Assembly: GCF_021730395.1 (NCBI RefSeq)
Contig: NC_069379.1
Location: 21,984,501-22,048,500 of the forward strand
From: Mercenaria mercenaria
Taxonomy: Eukaryota > Mollusca > Bivalvia > Venerida > Veneridae
DNA: 64,000 nucleotides
Direction of reading: 5' to 3'
Below the pieces are notes generated by a model. That model did not search any database and had not been told where the DNA came from. It saw only the letters and a program-made list of their open reading frames with translations. A program made the translations under genes and the position numbers. Positions 56,101 to 64,000 of the stretch are shown one piece after another. Each line of letters begins with the position of its first letter. The stretch's first letter is position 1.

Positions 56101-59100
56101 CAGAGGTCATTTTTCATTTCTGGAAGGCAGAAGTGAAGAGTACGTGTTGGAAAATCTTCACATGAAAGCAATATTTAATGGCGAAACAGGTCTTTTACAG
56201 GTAAAGCTAGGTCAGTGTTTTATATCTGTTGGTTTGATTGACTGGTGTTGGCTTTAAGGGCACATTTAAACAGTATGTCAGTTATGTAATAATGTTCAGT
56301 TATCCCAACCAGCTTTCCCTGACACGTCACTGACTTGTTTCCTCCGCACGTATCTGACAACTTGTTTAATTTGATAATGTATTTTCATTTTAAGTTTATT
56401 TTTTAAATTTTTTTTGGATTTAGCGTCGCACCGACACATGATAGGTCATATGGCGACTTTCCAGCTTTAATGGTGGAAGTTTAATATATATTTTCATACT
56501 TCAAGCACAAGCAGAAACAGAAAATGAAATACACTCTGTTTGATTTCTTTCAATATATTTTTTTTTCATTTTAGTCAGTTTTAACAAAAAGTGACGATAT
56601 CTTGCACAAGACGGAAGTAGAATTTATGCAGTATGGAACTAAAACCCACCATGATGTCAAAAGTGGAGCCTATCTTTTCCTTCCAGATGGGCCGGCCAAG
56701 GTAAACAAGTCTCAGTCAGGCTTATTCATAATGATAAATTACATTACAGTGAGAAATTTGACTCGTACTAGGTTCCTATGATTCTGCGGAAATGTACACA
56801 AGTGAGATATTGAGCTTGACATAGAACATCTTTGATCAAGTAGGAGATTTACTCCCCCTTTTACAAAATAAAATCTTTACTATTATAAAAGTTGCTATTA
56901 TAAACGATATAAAGTTTCAGAAAGGCTATATAGGTATTGTTTTAAATTGGCTGACTAGTAGACAAATTGCCAAGAGAGCTACCCATACAGGTGGAGCTTT
57001 TGAAATAGAGAATAAACGATGCTATCAGTGGACGACAGATTACAATTGAAATTGTAGTGAATTTCTGACAATAGTAGTCAATAACCCGTATAGCCTTGGA
57101 ATATTAGTAAAGTGTGAATGTAATTTGTGCAGCATCTAGTTCATGGTAAATTCTTGTTTATTTTATAAGCCTGACGTAACAAAGATAAGTGTATTACTGA
57201 CTTTTCCAAAATTACGCATTTTGTGAATACATGTTCAAACAACTGCTTTCCCTGGAGGTTGAATTATGCAACAAAAATCAATAATTTCAAAGCATTACAT
57301 GTTAAAGCAGTATAATAAGCTAATGAATGAATGCACTGTAACTTCCGGTTGAAGCTCGACATGTTTACTAACCCCATTGCGGTAAGCAGTAGGGCATAGA
57401 TATCACATATAATTTTCATATTGTTTTCTGTTAATGGACATTATTTTGATATTGACAATTTCAGTTATTGGCTAATGAGCAACAACCCAAAGTCTACATT
57501 TTACGTGGGCCAGTTAGATCACAGGTGCACGTACGCTCGGAAAACTTGATACATATCGTGAGTCTTTATAATACAACAGGTGAGTCTTTATAATATAACA
57601 AGTAATCATAATAATAATGAGAAACTTTATGTCCTTTCATTGCAAGTTCAGCAAGTACTGTCCTCTTTGCTGAATTAGACAATTAGATACTTCATGAACT
57701 GGAGAGATACCCGGTGTTCACAATTACGTTTAATATTTGAAATTATGCCCGTTATCGTACTGTAAAACAGCTTAAAGTACGGAATTGAAGTTAAAAAATT
57801 GATGCCATTTTTCATTCTTACACAGAATTAGGAACGAAACACGCATATTGTTACTTTTAAAAGATTTTAATACACGTGTCAATTGCTGCCAAACTAGCTA
57901 TTTCGCAAATGCAAATATATTTTTTTTTTAGATTTTTCGCAAAGAACATTCAAAAAGAGAAGCCTATCGACTTCAAACAAATGTTATGTACTAATTACTC
58001 CCATGTATATGAACAATGCTAGGTTTTGTTCACTTATAAATGCAAAGCGAATACATTTGAGACCAACTATAACCTATTGATCTAATTTTAATCAAAACTA
58101 TTCTGATGGCACATGCCAAATTCTGTTAATTAGATGACAGGTGGACAATTTAAGGCCCTTTTTAAGTAAATGAGTATCTGCCTTTTCTGTCAAGAATTTA
58201 TTCAGTCAGTCCCTTGCTCAGCATATTTTAAAAATTTAAAAGCAATTGAAAGAATCATCTTACACTGTAGAAACAAAAAAAATGGTCTAAACCTAACTTA
58301 AAATATCAAGTATTGCACAAACTTTTAGACATTGACTTGTAGTGTTTCACTGTCAATTTGTGATTGCAAAACCAAGGTATGATCAATTTGTTTATTTCTA
58401 AGCACAGTTTTGATATTGACCACTGGCAGTTTTGCAGTTTTATAATTTTAGAGCATGGTTGGATTTATAAGACGGAAAGTATCAATTAGTACCAATAATG
58501 CTATTCTTACTGCAGGAATAGAAAGCTGTTGTGTAGATATACAAAACGTTGTGGACATTCGTGCAGAACATAATTTTGAGCTTGCGCTCAGGATAACAAC
58601 AGATACAAAGAACATTAACAGAACCTTCTATACTGACCTTAATGGATTCCAGGTAAATATCAAGCATATCGTATCTATCCAACTGTGATTGTTTGTTTGT
58701 TTTTTTTAGATGTAGACGACACTATTCAGATAATGTATTTCAGGCCATTTACCCATGTAGTGTTTTTGGATTCAGTATCATTTGAAACAAATGATATCAG
58801 ATGTGTTGTGTCCTGCCAGGTGGCCTGAATACTTCGATAATGAATATTCTTTATATTCATCCCAGATACAGAGGCGGAGAACATACGACAAATTACCAAT
58901 ACAAGGAAATGTTTATCCTATGGCAACCATGGCTTTTATACAAGACAATCATCACAGACATTCCATTTTGACCGCTAACTCTTTAGGATTCTCAAGTCTT
59001 GAACAAGGTAGGTAATTCGTATCTGTTTAAATTCAGTTGAAATTCTTAGAAGATGTATGTTGACAACTTACTGGTGAGGAACTTCAAATACTTGCACTGT

Positions 59101-62100
59101 TATTGTTTTTTGGTCCTATTGAATCTTGCAGTCCATTCTTCGTTATCTTAGCACAAAGATCACTTACACCAGTGCTAGGGATCGTGAGAGATGTTTTATT
59201 TTTAATTGCTTCTTATCTAGGTAAAGACAACCCGAGTTCCTTATTATATCGCTTACTTTCAAAGGATATTCCAGTAGAGATTATATTAATTATTGTTGAA
59301 ATTACACAGTCTACTGTCTAATGACTACCTACATTTAACAAACTTTCACCACTTGAATACAGTCCTAATTGTATATTAGAAAATAACTTATCATAGAGTA
59401 TTGCATGGCAATGCGTTTCATTATGTTAGTTATAGTTGTTTTTATTATGGAATTGTTTGCGACATATTAGGAATTATGGAAGTGATGCTGGATAGACGGT
59501 TAAACCAAGACGACAACAGAGGTCTTTTCCAAGGTATAGATTTCAGCTGGATATCGTTAAATTTTACAATAGGAAAGTTGCTTCCGTTTTCAGTTCCTAT
59601 CAATACATAAGGTAATTCCTGACAGTACATAAGGTTAGCAAAATCTTATTAAAGATATGTATATTAAGTAAAGGAAGTTTGCAAATGAAACCTTTTTTTG
59701 TAGACAATGCCGTTAGCTTGGCTTCTCGCGACAACTGTTCTTCACAAGAATTTACCCTATATAGGGCAATAATTATTGTTAATCATAGGGTATTTTACAC
59801 GACTGTTCAGTATATATAGTGTCTTTATAAAATTTAAAATTCATTGTATAATTTTGTTCTCGGCGATTTCTGATATAGGTGTAACAGACAACAAAGCCAC
59901 GTCCAGTAGGTTCAGACTTCTCATTGAAAATTGTGCATCAAAACAGTGCGTAAGTATGAATTAGAACAGTTTTAATGACTTCCATAATCTTGATGATTTG
60001 TTAGTTTAAGCACACATGCTATCACTTGTTATGCGAAGATTTTGCTCGTAAATGTCATTCATTTCTCATCAGGCGAAACTGATTTTTTTTTACTGTGGGC
60101 AAACACAACTAGACTGTTTTGCACTCTAAAGGAAATGCTATTAAACATGGATAACTGATTGCTTATCTGAAAAATGAATATTTTATATAGGATAGTGAGA
60201 AAATAACGGCATTTCCATCCGGCATGGCACAACAGGCTTCGCTTGACTTGATACACCCGGTGTTTGTAATGCCCGCCAGTTCAACATACTTGGGAAAATA
60301 TCCAAAACAGTCGAACGTGTCGCCACTTACGAAGAACTTACCATGTGATACACATCTGCTGAATTTGCGAACGATGCAGCAAAATTACGACGGTGATGAA
60401 TATGATAATGAAAATCAGGAACAAATATCAAGCACAACAACAACTCTTATACTACACAGAACTGGGCTAGACTGCACATTTAAAAACCCCAGTGAAAATT
60501 GTGAATACATTGGTGACATGGTAAGACATCTTGCTCACGGCTGTATTTATGGTATATGTTATTATTTTTCATTTCAGAACCTTGATTTGGCTTTGAAGAA
60601 CAGTAAAACTGTTGCTCTTACTAACTAGAATTTTAATATCTACTGAAAGAAGAATTTATGCAGGAAATTAAAATCAAACAGGCACGGCAAAATTGCCCAG
60701 CAAACAAAGAATTGTTAAATCGGCAGTGCATACGTTTTAACGCAGGAAGTATGATTGAAGCACTTCAGCATATATGAAGTACCTTTCGAATTTAAAACTA
60801 GGAATATGCCGCTTATATGCTGGAAAAATAGTGAACGTACACATATATACCGTAGGATCCCCGGCGAGAATTTCAAAAACCATGATAGCAAAGTTCAAGA
60901 CGTGGCCATATCGATATTTGTTATAAGACCCAAACCAGTTCTTCAAGAGTTAAAGAACTTTAATTCTAACAGAATGTCTATATCAAGAAGTTAAGTTTAA
61001 GAACAAGTTCTTGAAGAGTTGGTACTAGTACAGCCGATCAACTGATTCTTGAAACAGTCAAAGAGGACTTTCTCAAATACGTAGTTCACCTATTAAATTC
61101 AAATTCAGGTCTGGTTCATTACTGATTTTGACCGTAACCTTAACTTCCAAAACATTACATTCTTAAAGGGCAAAATAACTGCGCGTAACATTGGTCAAAT
61201 TGGGCATTTTCGATTAATCAAGGATCACAACGCCTGAGTTTATGGTGGGATTTGGCCCATATCTAAACTACGTTAGGTTTCTCCAAAGCTGTAGATGTAA
61301 ACAAGTCACAGACTGACGAACATACGGACAAACGAACATACGGACATCCACCAAAACCTTTACCTTTAGCAGGTTTTAGTAGCAGTTCTCGCCTAGGTAC
61401 ACATCTAAAATCTCAAATTTAGCACATGGATTCAATAGAAATTAGATCTGAGACAATAAATGTATAATATAATGTCTCCTGTTTTGGTAAAATATTTTTG
61501 AATAGTGCACTTTCTACAATATTTGCCTTTATGGGTGTAAATTGGTGAAAGATCTTATAAAGTGCTGGTGTCTTTGTTTGCAGCATGTCTGCTTTATGCT
61601 AGGATAAGAAAGCATGATTGCAGTTTATTTACTCCCTCCGCAACAAAAAATATCTGTGTGTATTATTGCAGTATAAATGCAGTGTTGACCCACTTTAATT
61701 CTTTTATGTGCAGATGGAAGCAGCAAATATGCCGCATGCTTGCAGCATTATGCTTTTAAGTAAATGCAACATCAAAGCAGTAGCTACAGTATATTAACAT
61801 TATATGCTGATAATGCAACACAACTCTACGTGTTTCATGTCAAAGCAGCACGAATGCAGTGCATTTACAGCATTACTATTAACAATATAGGACGACTGCT
61901 GGAAAAGTGCGGTATAGAAATGTAATGGTGAGTAGGCTGGTTCCTTATTCCTAATGTATAAGCAGTATATCTGCAGCATGAATGTAGAGTTGGTTACTTG
62001 CGGTGTATGCTACAATTATGAAGGATGCGTACGATCTACATTATATTTGAAAAGAATCTGCTTGGTATCGAGAACTGCTGAACTGCTTCTTACGATGGTG

Positions 62101-62399
62101 CCTATCTTAAACTATTACCCCATGACTCTATATGAATTTTGCCCGTTGCTGTTTTGTTTATCTATTACTTTCTTTGAATTTCCTTATTACTGTTTTGGAA
62201 TATAGTTGATATTTTTGCTGATATTGCCCGTTATTTTCAGGTGCAGCTTTCAAACATCTTTCATGCTTCCTATATGGAAGTAGAATCAGCGAGAGAAACC
62301 TCATTAACAATGCTACATACAAAGAAGGAGTTGAATGTCACAGACAAAGTTCAACTTTCACCGATGGAAATAAAGACATTAATAGCCCGTTTAAAATGA
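38001..62399 (+). CDS. MAN2A: Golgi alpha-mannosidase II (whole gene, 24 coding exons)
   Basis: GH38 enzyme that removes two mannoses from GlcNAcMan5GlcNAc2 in the medial Golgi, the step committing N-glycans to complex type. The 24 exons join without a phase conflict into 1133 codons, close to human MAN2A1 (about 1144). Residues 1-9 are cytosolic, about 10-29 a membrane anchor (type II), then a short stem to about 95. Zinc ligands by alignment to fly Golgi mannosidase II (numbers from memory): H140, D142, D254 (also nucleophile, in WAIDPFGH) and H541 ([10 protein letters not shown]); D392 in PLGDDFR. D320/H323 (YDIPHTCG) and P348-W349 (CPWK) match the GlcNAc-anchor pocket, separating it from lysosomal and cytosolic GH38 enzymes. 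Odd: the motif is HSHTDPGW, with Thr141 where HSHNDPGW is usual. Exons: 38001-38111, 44069-44158, 45771-45851, 46219-46366, 46473-46644, 47237-47364, 48040-48213, 48926-49115, 49970-50147, 51009-51229, 52438-52620, 52840-52948, 54698-54774, 55101-55266, 55637-55770, 56104-56200, 56575-56700, 57465-57579, 58516-58652, 58866-59007, 59471-59533, 59879-59949, 60191-60520, 62241-62399. Confidence 0.95.
38690..38928. repeat. Dispersed repeat in MAN2A intron 1
   Basis: CACCATTGCGGTGGGAGACA, TGTCCGTGTGTCCGTCTGTC and TCGGACATTTCTCATCCGAT are blocks of a repeat I associate with bivalve genomes. A more decayed relative lies at about 48490-48660 in intron 7. It ends in GGCCGCTTA, where another element begins. 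Confidence 0.55.
38929..39582. mobile_element. TIR element, about 650 bp, in MAN2A intron 1
   Basis: The left end AGGTGGCAGGGGAGCAGTTT is matched by an inverted right end, AAACTGCTTCCCTGCCACCT (one mismatch). GGCCGCTTA occurs just outside the left end and again some 20 bp beyond the right end. The interior has short frames only and no transposase motif, so it is probably non-autonomous. Confidence 0.65.
40085..40470. repeat. Diverged tandem repeat in MAN2A intron 1
   Basis: About three units of roughly 120 bp: TTTTAGCTCTAGCAGCCCCT then AAAAGGAGTCAAATG, an AACAAA-TTGG block, ACCTAATAATGATGCT and CAAGTTTGAT, each recurring with many differences. Similar to a dispersed bivalve repeat known to me from general experience. 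Confidence 0.6.
40471..43785. other. MAN2A intron 1, AT-rich stretch
   Basis: Very AT-rich. Several short frames of 60-100 codons on both strands are composed of K, N, I, F and Y and carry no motif. No gene called. Confidence 0.55.
43795..43985. repeat. Dispersed repeat in MAN2A intron 1
   Basis: It contains GCGAACAGTGCAGACCATGA, TCAGTCTGCAC, TGGTCTGCGCAGTTTGC and AGAATCACTTGCCGCCAGCA. GATCAGTCTGCAC and GTCTGCGCAG are partly inverted. It recalls a small bivalve repeat family, perhaps related to the one nested at 36504. Confidence 0.55.
44069..44158 (+). CDS. MAN2A: MAN2A exon 2 (stem)
   Basis: Acceptor TTACAG, donor GTATGT, phases 0 and 0. It reads [20 protein letters not shown] and on. The stem is not conserved in sequence, so the call rests on splice sites and phase. 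Confidence 0.7.
44757..44911. mobile_element. Fold-back element in MAN2A intron 2
   Basis: Nearly the whole 155 bp is one inverted repeat: left AAGATTCTTTCACTGGTTAT then AGGTGCAGATGGGAAT, right (inverted) AAGATTCTGTCACTGGTTAT then AGGTACAGACGGGAAT. It is closed by TTAGGCGGTAAC arms around a loop of about 12 bases. Arms are about 68 bp with few mismatches. Confidence 0.9.
45771..45851 (+). CDS. MAN2A: MAN2A exon 3 (stem end)
   Basis: Acceptor TTTCGAAG, donor GTAAAT, phases 0 and 0. It ends [17 protein letters not shown]. The Cys and the D(I/V)Q before exon 4 match the region before the catalytic domain in human MAN2A1. The acceptor is weaker than the others. Confidence 0.75.
46219..46366 (+). 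CDS. MAN2A: MAN2A exon 4 (first zinc ligands)
   Basis: It begins [20 protein letters not shown] and ends in [12 protein letters not shown]140 and D142 are zinc ligands; Thr141 replaces the usual Asn. Ends in phase 1. Confidence 0.93.
46473..46644 (+). CDS. MAN2A: MAN2A exon 5
   Basis: It encodes [20 protein letters not shown] and then [15 protein letters not shown], matching the FIWSEISYLSKWWD region of MAN2A1. The donor is a weak GTTATA; it is fixed by phase 2 and the next exon. Confidence 0.9.
47237..47364 (+). CDS. MAN2A: MAN2A exon 6
   Basis: It contains [20 protein letters not shown] and ends in [15 protein letters not shown]. Donor GTATGT, phase 1. Confidence 0.93.
47570..47612. repeat. 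GT microsatellite and G run
   Basis: GTGTGTCTGTGTGTGTGTGT followed by a run of nine or more G, in intron 6. Confidence 0.85.
47881..47955 (+). pseudogene. Partial copy of the start of MAN2A exon 7
   Basis: About 30 bp of intron end and 45 bp of exon start are copied 128 bp upstream of the true exon. It reads [14 protein letters not shown] and then reaches an in-frame TAA (47962-47964 region) without a donor. The acceptor AG is kept (TTTGCTAG). The nucleophile Asp codon is retained, but the copy cannot replace exon 7. Use of its acceptor would truncate the protein. Confidence 0.8.
48040..48213 (+). CDS. MAN2A: MAN2A exon 7 (nucleophile)
   Basis: It encodes [20 protein letters not shown] with the nucleophile and zinc ligand D254, then [12 protein letters not shown] and EFMWRQVWG. 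Acceptor TTTTAG, donor GTGAGT, phase 1 at both ends. Confidence 0.94.
48191..48316 (+). repeat. 45-bp tandem triplication of the exon 7 end and donor
   Basis: GGAATTCATGTGGAGGCAGG then TATGGGGTGAGTATTGTTAT and CAGCT is present three times. Each copy keeps TGGG followed by GTGAGT, at 48214, 48259 and 48304. Because 45 is a multiple of three, the second donor would add 15 residues ([15 protein letters not shown]) in frame. The third would pass a TAA. Confidence 0.9.
48926..49115 (+). CDS. MAN2A: MAN2A exon 8 (anchor-sugar pocket)
   Basis: It encodes [20 protein letters not shown], then [16 protein letters not shown] and LQCPWK. D320, H323, P348 and W349 line the GlcNAc-anchor site. The donor is a weak GTTGGT; phase 2 fits exon 9. 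Confidence 0.93.
49116..51008. other. MAN2A introns 8 and 9 around exon 9
   Basis: Outside exon 9 (49970-50147) these introns are AT-rich. I see no tandem array, inverted repeat or other frame of note. Confidence 0.5.
49970..50147 (+). CDS. MAN2A: MAN2A exon 9 (acid/base region)
   Basis: It encodes [20 protein letters not shown] and then [16 protein letters not shown]392 is the general acid equivalent. Acceptor TTTTAG, ends in phase 0. Confidence 0.93.
51009..51229 (+). CDS. MAN2A: MAN2A exon 10
   Basis: It begins [16 protein letters not shown] and contains [20 protein letters not shown] and [18 protein letters not shown], highly conserved in MAN2A. About ten residues longer than fly between these blocks. 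Donor GTAAAT, phase 2. Confidence 0.94.
52232..52379. mobile_element. Fold-back element in MAN2A intron 10
   Basis: The arms are inverted copies: ATTAGATTACTGTCTGAAAA then TTTAAATTTATTAGGC, against a right arm that reads inverted as CATTAGGTTACTGTCTGATA then AATTTAAATTAATTAGGC. The loop is G+C-richer (GGCTCGGCAGCAGCCTCGCC). 148 bp, no frame. Confidence 0.8.
52438..52620 (+). CDS. MAN2A: MAN2A exon 11 (last zinc ligand)
   Basis: It contains [20 protein letters not shown] with H541 (zinc) and D542. The linker before it ([20 protein letters not shown]) is longer than in fly. Donor GTAAAT, phase 2. Confidence 0.94.
52840..52948 (+). CDS. MAN2A: MAN2A exon 12
   Basis: It encodes [20 protein letters not shown] and [16 protein letters not shown]. 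Donor GTAATA, phase 0. The frame stays open past the donor to 53080, where a 60-bp-offset copy of the exon end ([13 protein letters not shown]) is seen. Confidence 0.85.
52949..53080 (+). repeat. Diverged copy of the exon 12 end in intron 12
   Basis: GTTCCACTGTATGACTTGGT at 52931 is matched 60 bp on by GTTCCTCTGTCTGATTTAGT at 52991, in the same frame ([12 protein letters not shown] against [12 protein letters not shown]). In the second copy the donor position reads GTGGCA. Read-through adds 43 codons and then a stop. Confidence 0.65.
53450..53700 (+). mobile_element. tRNA-derived SINE in MAN2A intron 12
   Basis: tRNA-like head with A box GTTGTCCAGTGG (about 53470-53484) and B box AAGTTCGAATCCC (53514-53527). 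The body contains GGGATAAGAGTCCTG, TGCTTTGCACGCTAAAG and CTGGAAGAGTCATGCATTAT. These are the same blocks, in the same order, as the copy at 25.1-25.4 kb in the opposite orientation. The degree of difference suggests an old insertion. Confidence 0.75.
54290..54362. repeat. TATG/TGTA microsatellite
   Basis: Imperfect TATGTC, GTGTGTATAT and TGTGTATA repeats in intron 12. Confidence 0.7.
54698..54774 (+). CDS. MAN2A: MAN2A exon 13
   Basis: It encodes [20 protein letters not shown] then EYSDPR. Acceptor ATTTTAG, donor GTATAG, phases 0 and 2. It aligns with the linker EMDLKQK...AEPR of human MAN2A1. Confidence 0.82.
55101..55266 (+). CDS. MAN2A: MAN2A exon 14
   Basis: It encodes [20 protein letters not shown] and then [18 protein letters not shown], the start of the central beta domain (VVYNPL...VSVYVSSP in human). 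Donor GTAAAA, phase 0. Confidence 0.92.
55637..55770 (+). CDS. MAN2A: MAN2A exon 15
   Basis: It begins [20 protein letters not shown], aligning with EISFRAHIPPLGLKVYKI. The donor GTATGC after GGC gives phase 2, which agrees with exon 16. Confidence 0.85.
56104..56200 (+). CDS. MAN2A: MAN2A exon 16
   Basis: It encodes [20 protein letters not shown] and [12 protein letters not shown], matching the LENSFVLLRFDQTGLM region. The acceptor is ACATTACAG. An alternative AG at 56088-56089 would not fit the phase of exon 15. Confidence 0.85.
56575..56700 (+). CDS. MAN2A: MAN2A exon 17
   Basis: It encodes [20 protein letters not shown] then [24 protein letters not shown] is a hallmark block. Phases 0 and 0. 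Confidence 0.94.
57465..57579 (+). CDS. MAN2A: MAN2A exon 18
   Basis: It encodes [20 protein letters not shown] then [19 protein letters not shown]. Donor GTGAGT, phase 1. Confidence 0.87.
58516..58652 (+). CDS. MAN2A: MAN2A exon 19
   Basis: It contains [17 protein letters not shown] and [11 protein letters not shown], matching NIVDIRKVYNREIAM and RFYTDLNGYQ. Donor GTAAAT, phase 0. Confidence 0.94.
58866..59007 (+). CDS. MAN2A: MAN2A exon 20
   Basis: It encodes [20 protein letters not shown] then [20 protein letters not shown], matching KLPLQANVYPMTTMAYIQD. Donor GTAGGT, phase 1. Confidence 0.94.
59471..59533 (+). CDS. MAN2A: MAN2A exon 21
   Basis: It encodes [20 protein letters not shown], a conserved block (EVIMDRRLMQDDNRGLEQ in human). 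Phase 1 at both ends. Confidence 0.94.
59879..59949 (+). CDS. MAN2A: MAN2A exon 22
   Basis: It encodes [20 protein letters not shown] then SKQC, matching GIQDNKITANLFRILLEK. Acceptor GATATAG, donor GTAAGT, phase 0. Confidence 0.9.
60191..60520 (+). CDS. MAN2A: MAN2A exon 23
   Basis: The largest exon, 110 codons. It contains [20 protein letters not shown] (human LQSSLPCDIHLVNLRTIQ) and [13 protein letters not shown] (ALILHRKGFDCRF). An acidic, N/Q-rich insert ([12 protein letters not shown]) separates them. Donor GTAAGA, phase 0. Confidence 0.93.
60521..62240. other. MAN2A intron 23
   Basis: 1.7 kb, AT-rich. Loose TGCAGCAT-type repeats occur from about 61.58 to 61.98 kb. No frame with a recognisable motif. 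Confidence 0.5.
62241..62399 (+). CDS. MAN2A: MAN2A exon 24 (last coding exon)
   Basis: It begins [20 protein letters not shown] and ends [15 protein letters not shown] then TGA. LSPMEI near the C-terminus is shared with human MAN2A1 (NLSPMEISTFRIQLR). Acceptor TTTTCAG. Confidence 0.94.
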   Translation: MQLSNIFHASYMEVESARETSLTMLHTKKELNVTDKVQLSPMEIKTLIARLK

Positions 62400-64000
62400 G
62401 TCTAGCGGTATACCTTCACCTCTAAAACAATCCTCAAGCTTTCAGAATAGTGATATTTGATGTTTTAAGAGTCGTACACACATAACTGACCATGTTGCGA
62501 AGATCTTCTAATATGACCATTTGTGTTTCAAAAAATATACTCAAATGGTTCATTGTAGAAGCATTTCATGTTGTAACCTATTTTAGAATACAAGTTCCTG
62601 TGTTTGCCTACCTTATGACTGAGCGTTAGTAATATATTATTCTGTGTTAAGGACTCTAACAAATAATCTGTTAAAAAGGATTACACTGATAAGTTGTCTC
62701 CCGTGCTCTGGAAATCAGACCGGAGTTAACATTCTAATTTTCTCAAGGTGTGGTCAACCAATTACACAGTAGCTATGTTTTAGGGGGCATTGAAGTTCTC
62801 AACGTTCTTTTTTTTATCTCGACTGTGATTCAAATAGTATCTAGCTTTTGCTGTCATCCGAAGCATATATTGCAATAAACAGTTGAATGTTTTTAAGCTC
62901 CGAACACACAATACTTCGGCGTTATAAGAGGATCTAAAATTGCAAGTTATATAATGTAAGCTCATATTGTGTCAAAATAATGTTCATTATAACTTGGAAA
63001 CTTAGGCGAAAGCTGCTTTCTCAGCATCTACTGAACCGAAAGCTTGAAACTGCATACAAATCTTCAATATTATAGGAATACCTGAGAAAAGGTTTTTCAT
63101 AACGTTTAAAAAATTATGCCCCTATTCACTGAGAAATTTTGATGAAAATTTAAACAAGGTGTACTGGCGTCCTTACTATACCTTCTGTAAATAGGCTGTT
63201 ATAATATTTTCAAATAGTCGAGTGTGCTATAACTATACGGCTCCTGTTTTGATGTACATATAGTTTCAACACTTTTCATGCTCGTGGTTGATAGGATCCT
63301 TTTTGCTTGGCCTTAAATGCAAATTAACATATTCTGAGCTCAGCGAAAGAGGATATTTTCATTTGTCTGTTATATTCTTTTGAAGGTGTTCAGCTTTTGA
63401 AACAATGGCTACATGTATATAGCCTTGAAATTGTACATTTATTTTGTGCAAGAAAAATGAGGGTAGGCATTTTGTAAAGTATAACATTTTGCCATTATCT
63501 AAACTGTTTTAGATTACCATATTTTTTTATTAATTTATCAAATAAAAATACAGTGTCATAATCATATTCACATATTTTGGTGTGCATTTCCTTGTTCTCA
63601 TGATTCAAAGTCCAGGACATCAAGGATCGGAATGATTAAACATTACCGATCCAGATCATCGCTTTTAATTCAAAATATATTTTTTCCAATTTCTTCTATT
63701 GGTGTGTGGGGGATGGAGAGTGTGGGGGTGTATATGTAGAAAAAGTCCTAACAGTAGGGTATACTTTACATGTATACTTCTTACTTTTCAGTTTATAGGT
63801 TGGGAGATGCCTCAGATTCTTCCTCCACCCCGAAGGCCTGAACAGGTCGTCGCATTGACTTGAATTCAAACAGATTTATTTGATATATTTATCGCAACGT
63901 TACAATGTTCGCTTTAGGCTTCTTAGATCATCCTCTATTTGTCTGGCCAACTAAAATACATTGAAGTAATGTGAAACAAAGCCAGACGGCTATTGCATCT
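62400..64000 (+). other. MAN2A 3' UTR and downstream sequence
   Basis: AT-rich, with no convincing gene. The window ends 1.6 kb after the stop codon. Confidence 0.5.
63541..63546 (+). terminator. Candidate polyadenylation signal of MAN2A
   Basis: AATAAA about 1.14 kb after the stop codon, within TTATCAAATAAAAATACAGT. Another AATAAA lies at 62874-62879. Which one is used cannot be told from sequence. Confidence 0.4.

Larger units (their letters stand above)
56201..58515. other. MAN2A introns 16 to 18
   Basis: Apart from exons 17 and 18, AT-rich sequence without a clear repeat array or gene. A GAT/AAT microsatellite lies just before, at about 56027-56060. Confidence 0.5.

Noticed and set aside
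61562-62205. Further exons in MAN2A intron 23
   Set aside because: Frames show no similarity to the family, and exons 23 and 24 already join in phase with no missing conserved block.
63792-63863. Possible alternative last exon of MAN2A (FIGWEMPQILPPPRRPEQ)
   Set aside because: It has an acceptor and a phase-0 frame to TGA, but it lies beyond a likely polyadenylation signal, lacks family similarity, and exon 24 already gives the conserved C-terminus.

Overview
The window is nuclear DNA of a eukaryotic animal. It is AT-rich, with long introns, GT-AG splicing, dense tandem repeats, tRNA-derived SINEs, small inverted-repeat elements and a tyrosine-recombinase retrotransposon. Several dispersed repeats look like families I know from bivalve molluscs, so a clam-like bivalve is the best guess (inference; no marker gene proves it). 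There are two host genes, both assembled here exon by exon with every splice phase consistent.

Layout. 1-7 kb: no host gene; a mariner-type transposase tail at the left edge, two arrays of a 35-bp minisatellite, a fold-back element and a SINE. 7.07-18.47 kb: one 11.4-kb array of roughly 490 copies of a 24-bp unit (with a 22-bp variant), bounded on both sides by the same sequence in inverted orientation. 18.68-26.13 kb, minus strand: a five-exon gene for a secreted protein of 206 residues with a signal peptide and two Ly6/three-finger-like cysteine modules, each made by two exons. Its introns carry small elements and a 30-bp tandem repeat. 26.4-29.1 kb: a 24-bp array, then a 50-bp array that merges into a palindromic element. 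29.1-29.55 kb: a LINE relic. 29.80-37.10 kb: a young Ngaro/DIRS-like element on the minus strand with split direct repeats and Gag-like, RT, RNase H, tyrosine recombinase and SGNH hydrolase frames. It sits inside an older tandem repeat.

38.00-62.40 kb, plus strand: a complete gene for Golgi alpha-mannosidase II (MAN2A, glycoside hydrolase family 38), 24 coding exons and 1133 codons, with a type II membrane anchor, zinc and catalytic residues, and the GlcNAc-anchor pocket that defines the N-glycan-processing enzyme. Its introns hold fold-back elements, a SINE and several small duplications at exon edges, two of which could change splicing. 62.4-64 kb: the 3' UTR and downstream sequence.

The two host genes have no evident functional link. 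One makes a secreted disulfide-rich protein; the other trims N-glycans in the Golgi. The points most worth a second look are the inverted-repeat-bounded megasatellite, the two-module Ly6-like gene, the exon-edge duplications in MAN2A, and the Ngaro-like element about 0.9 kb upstream of the MAN2A start codon.
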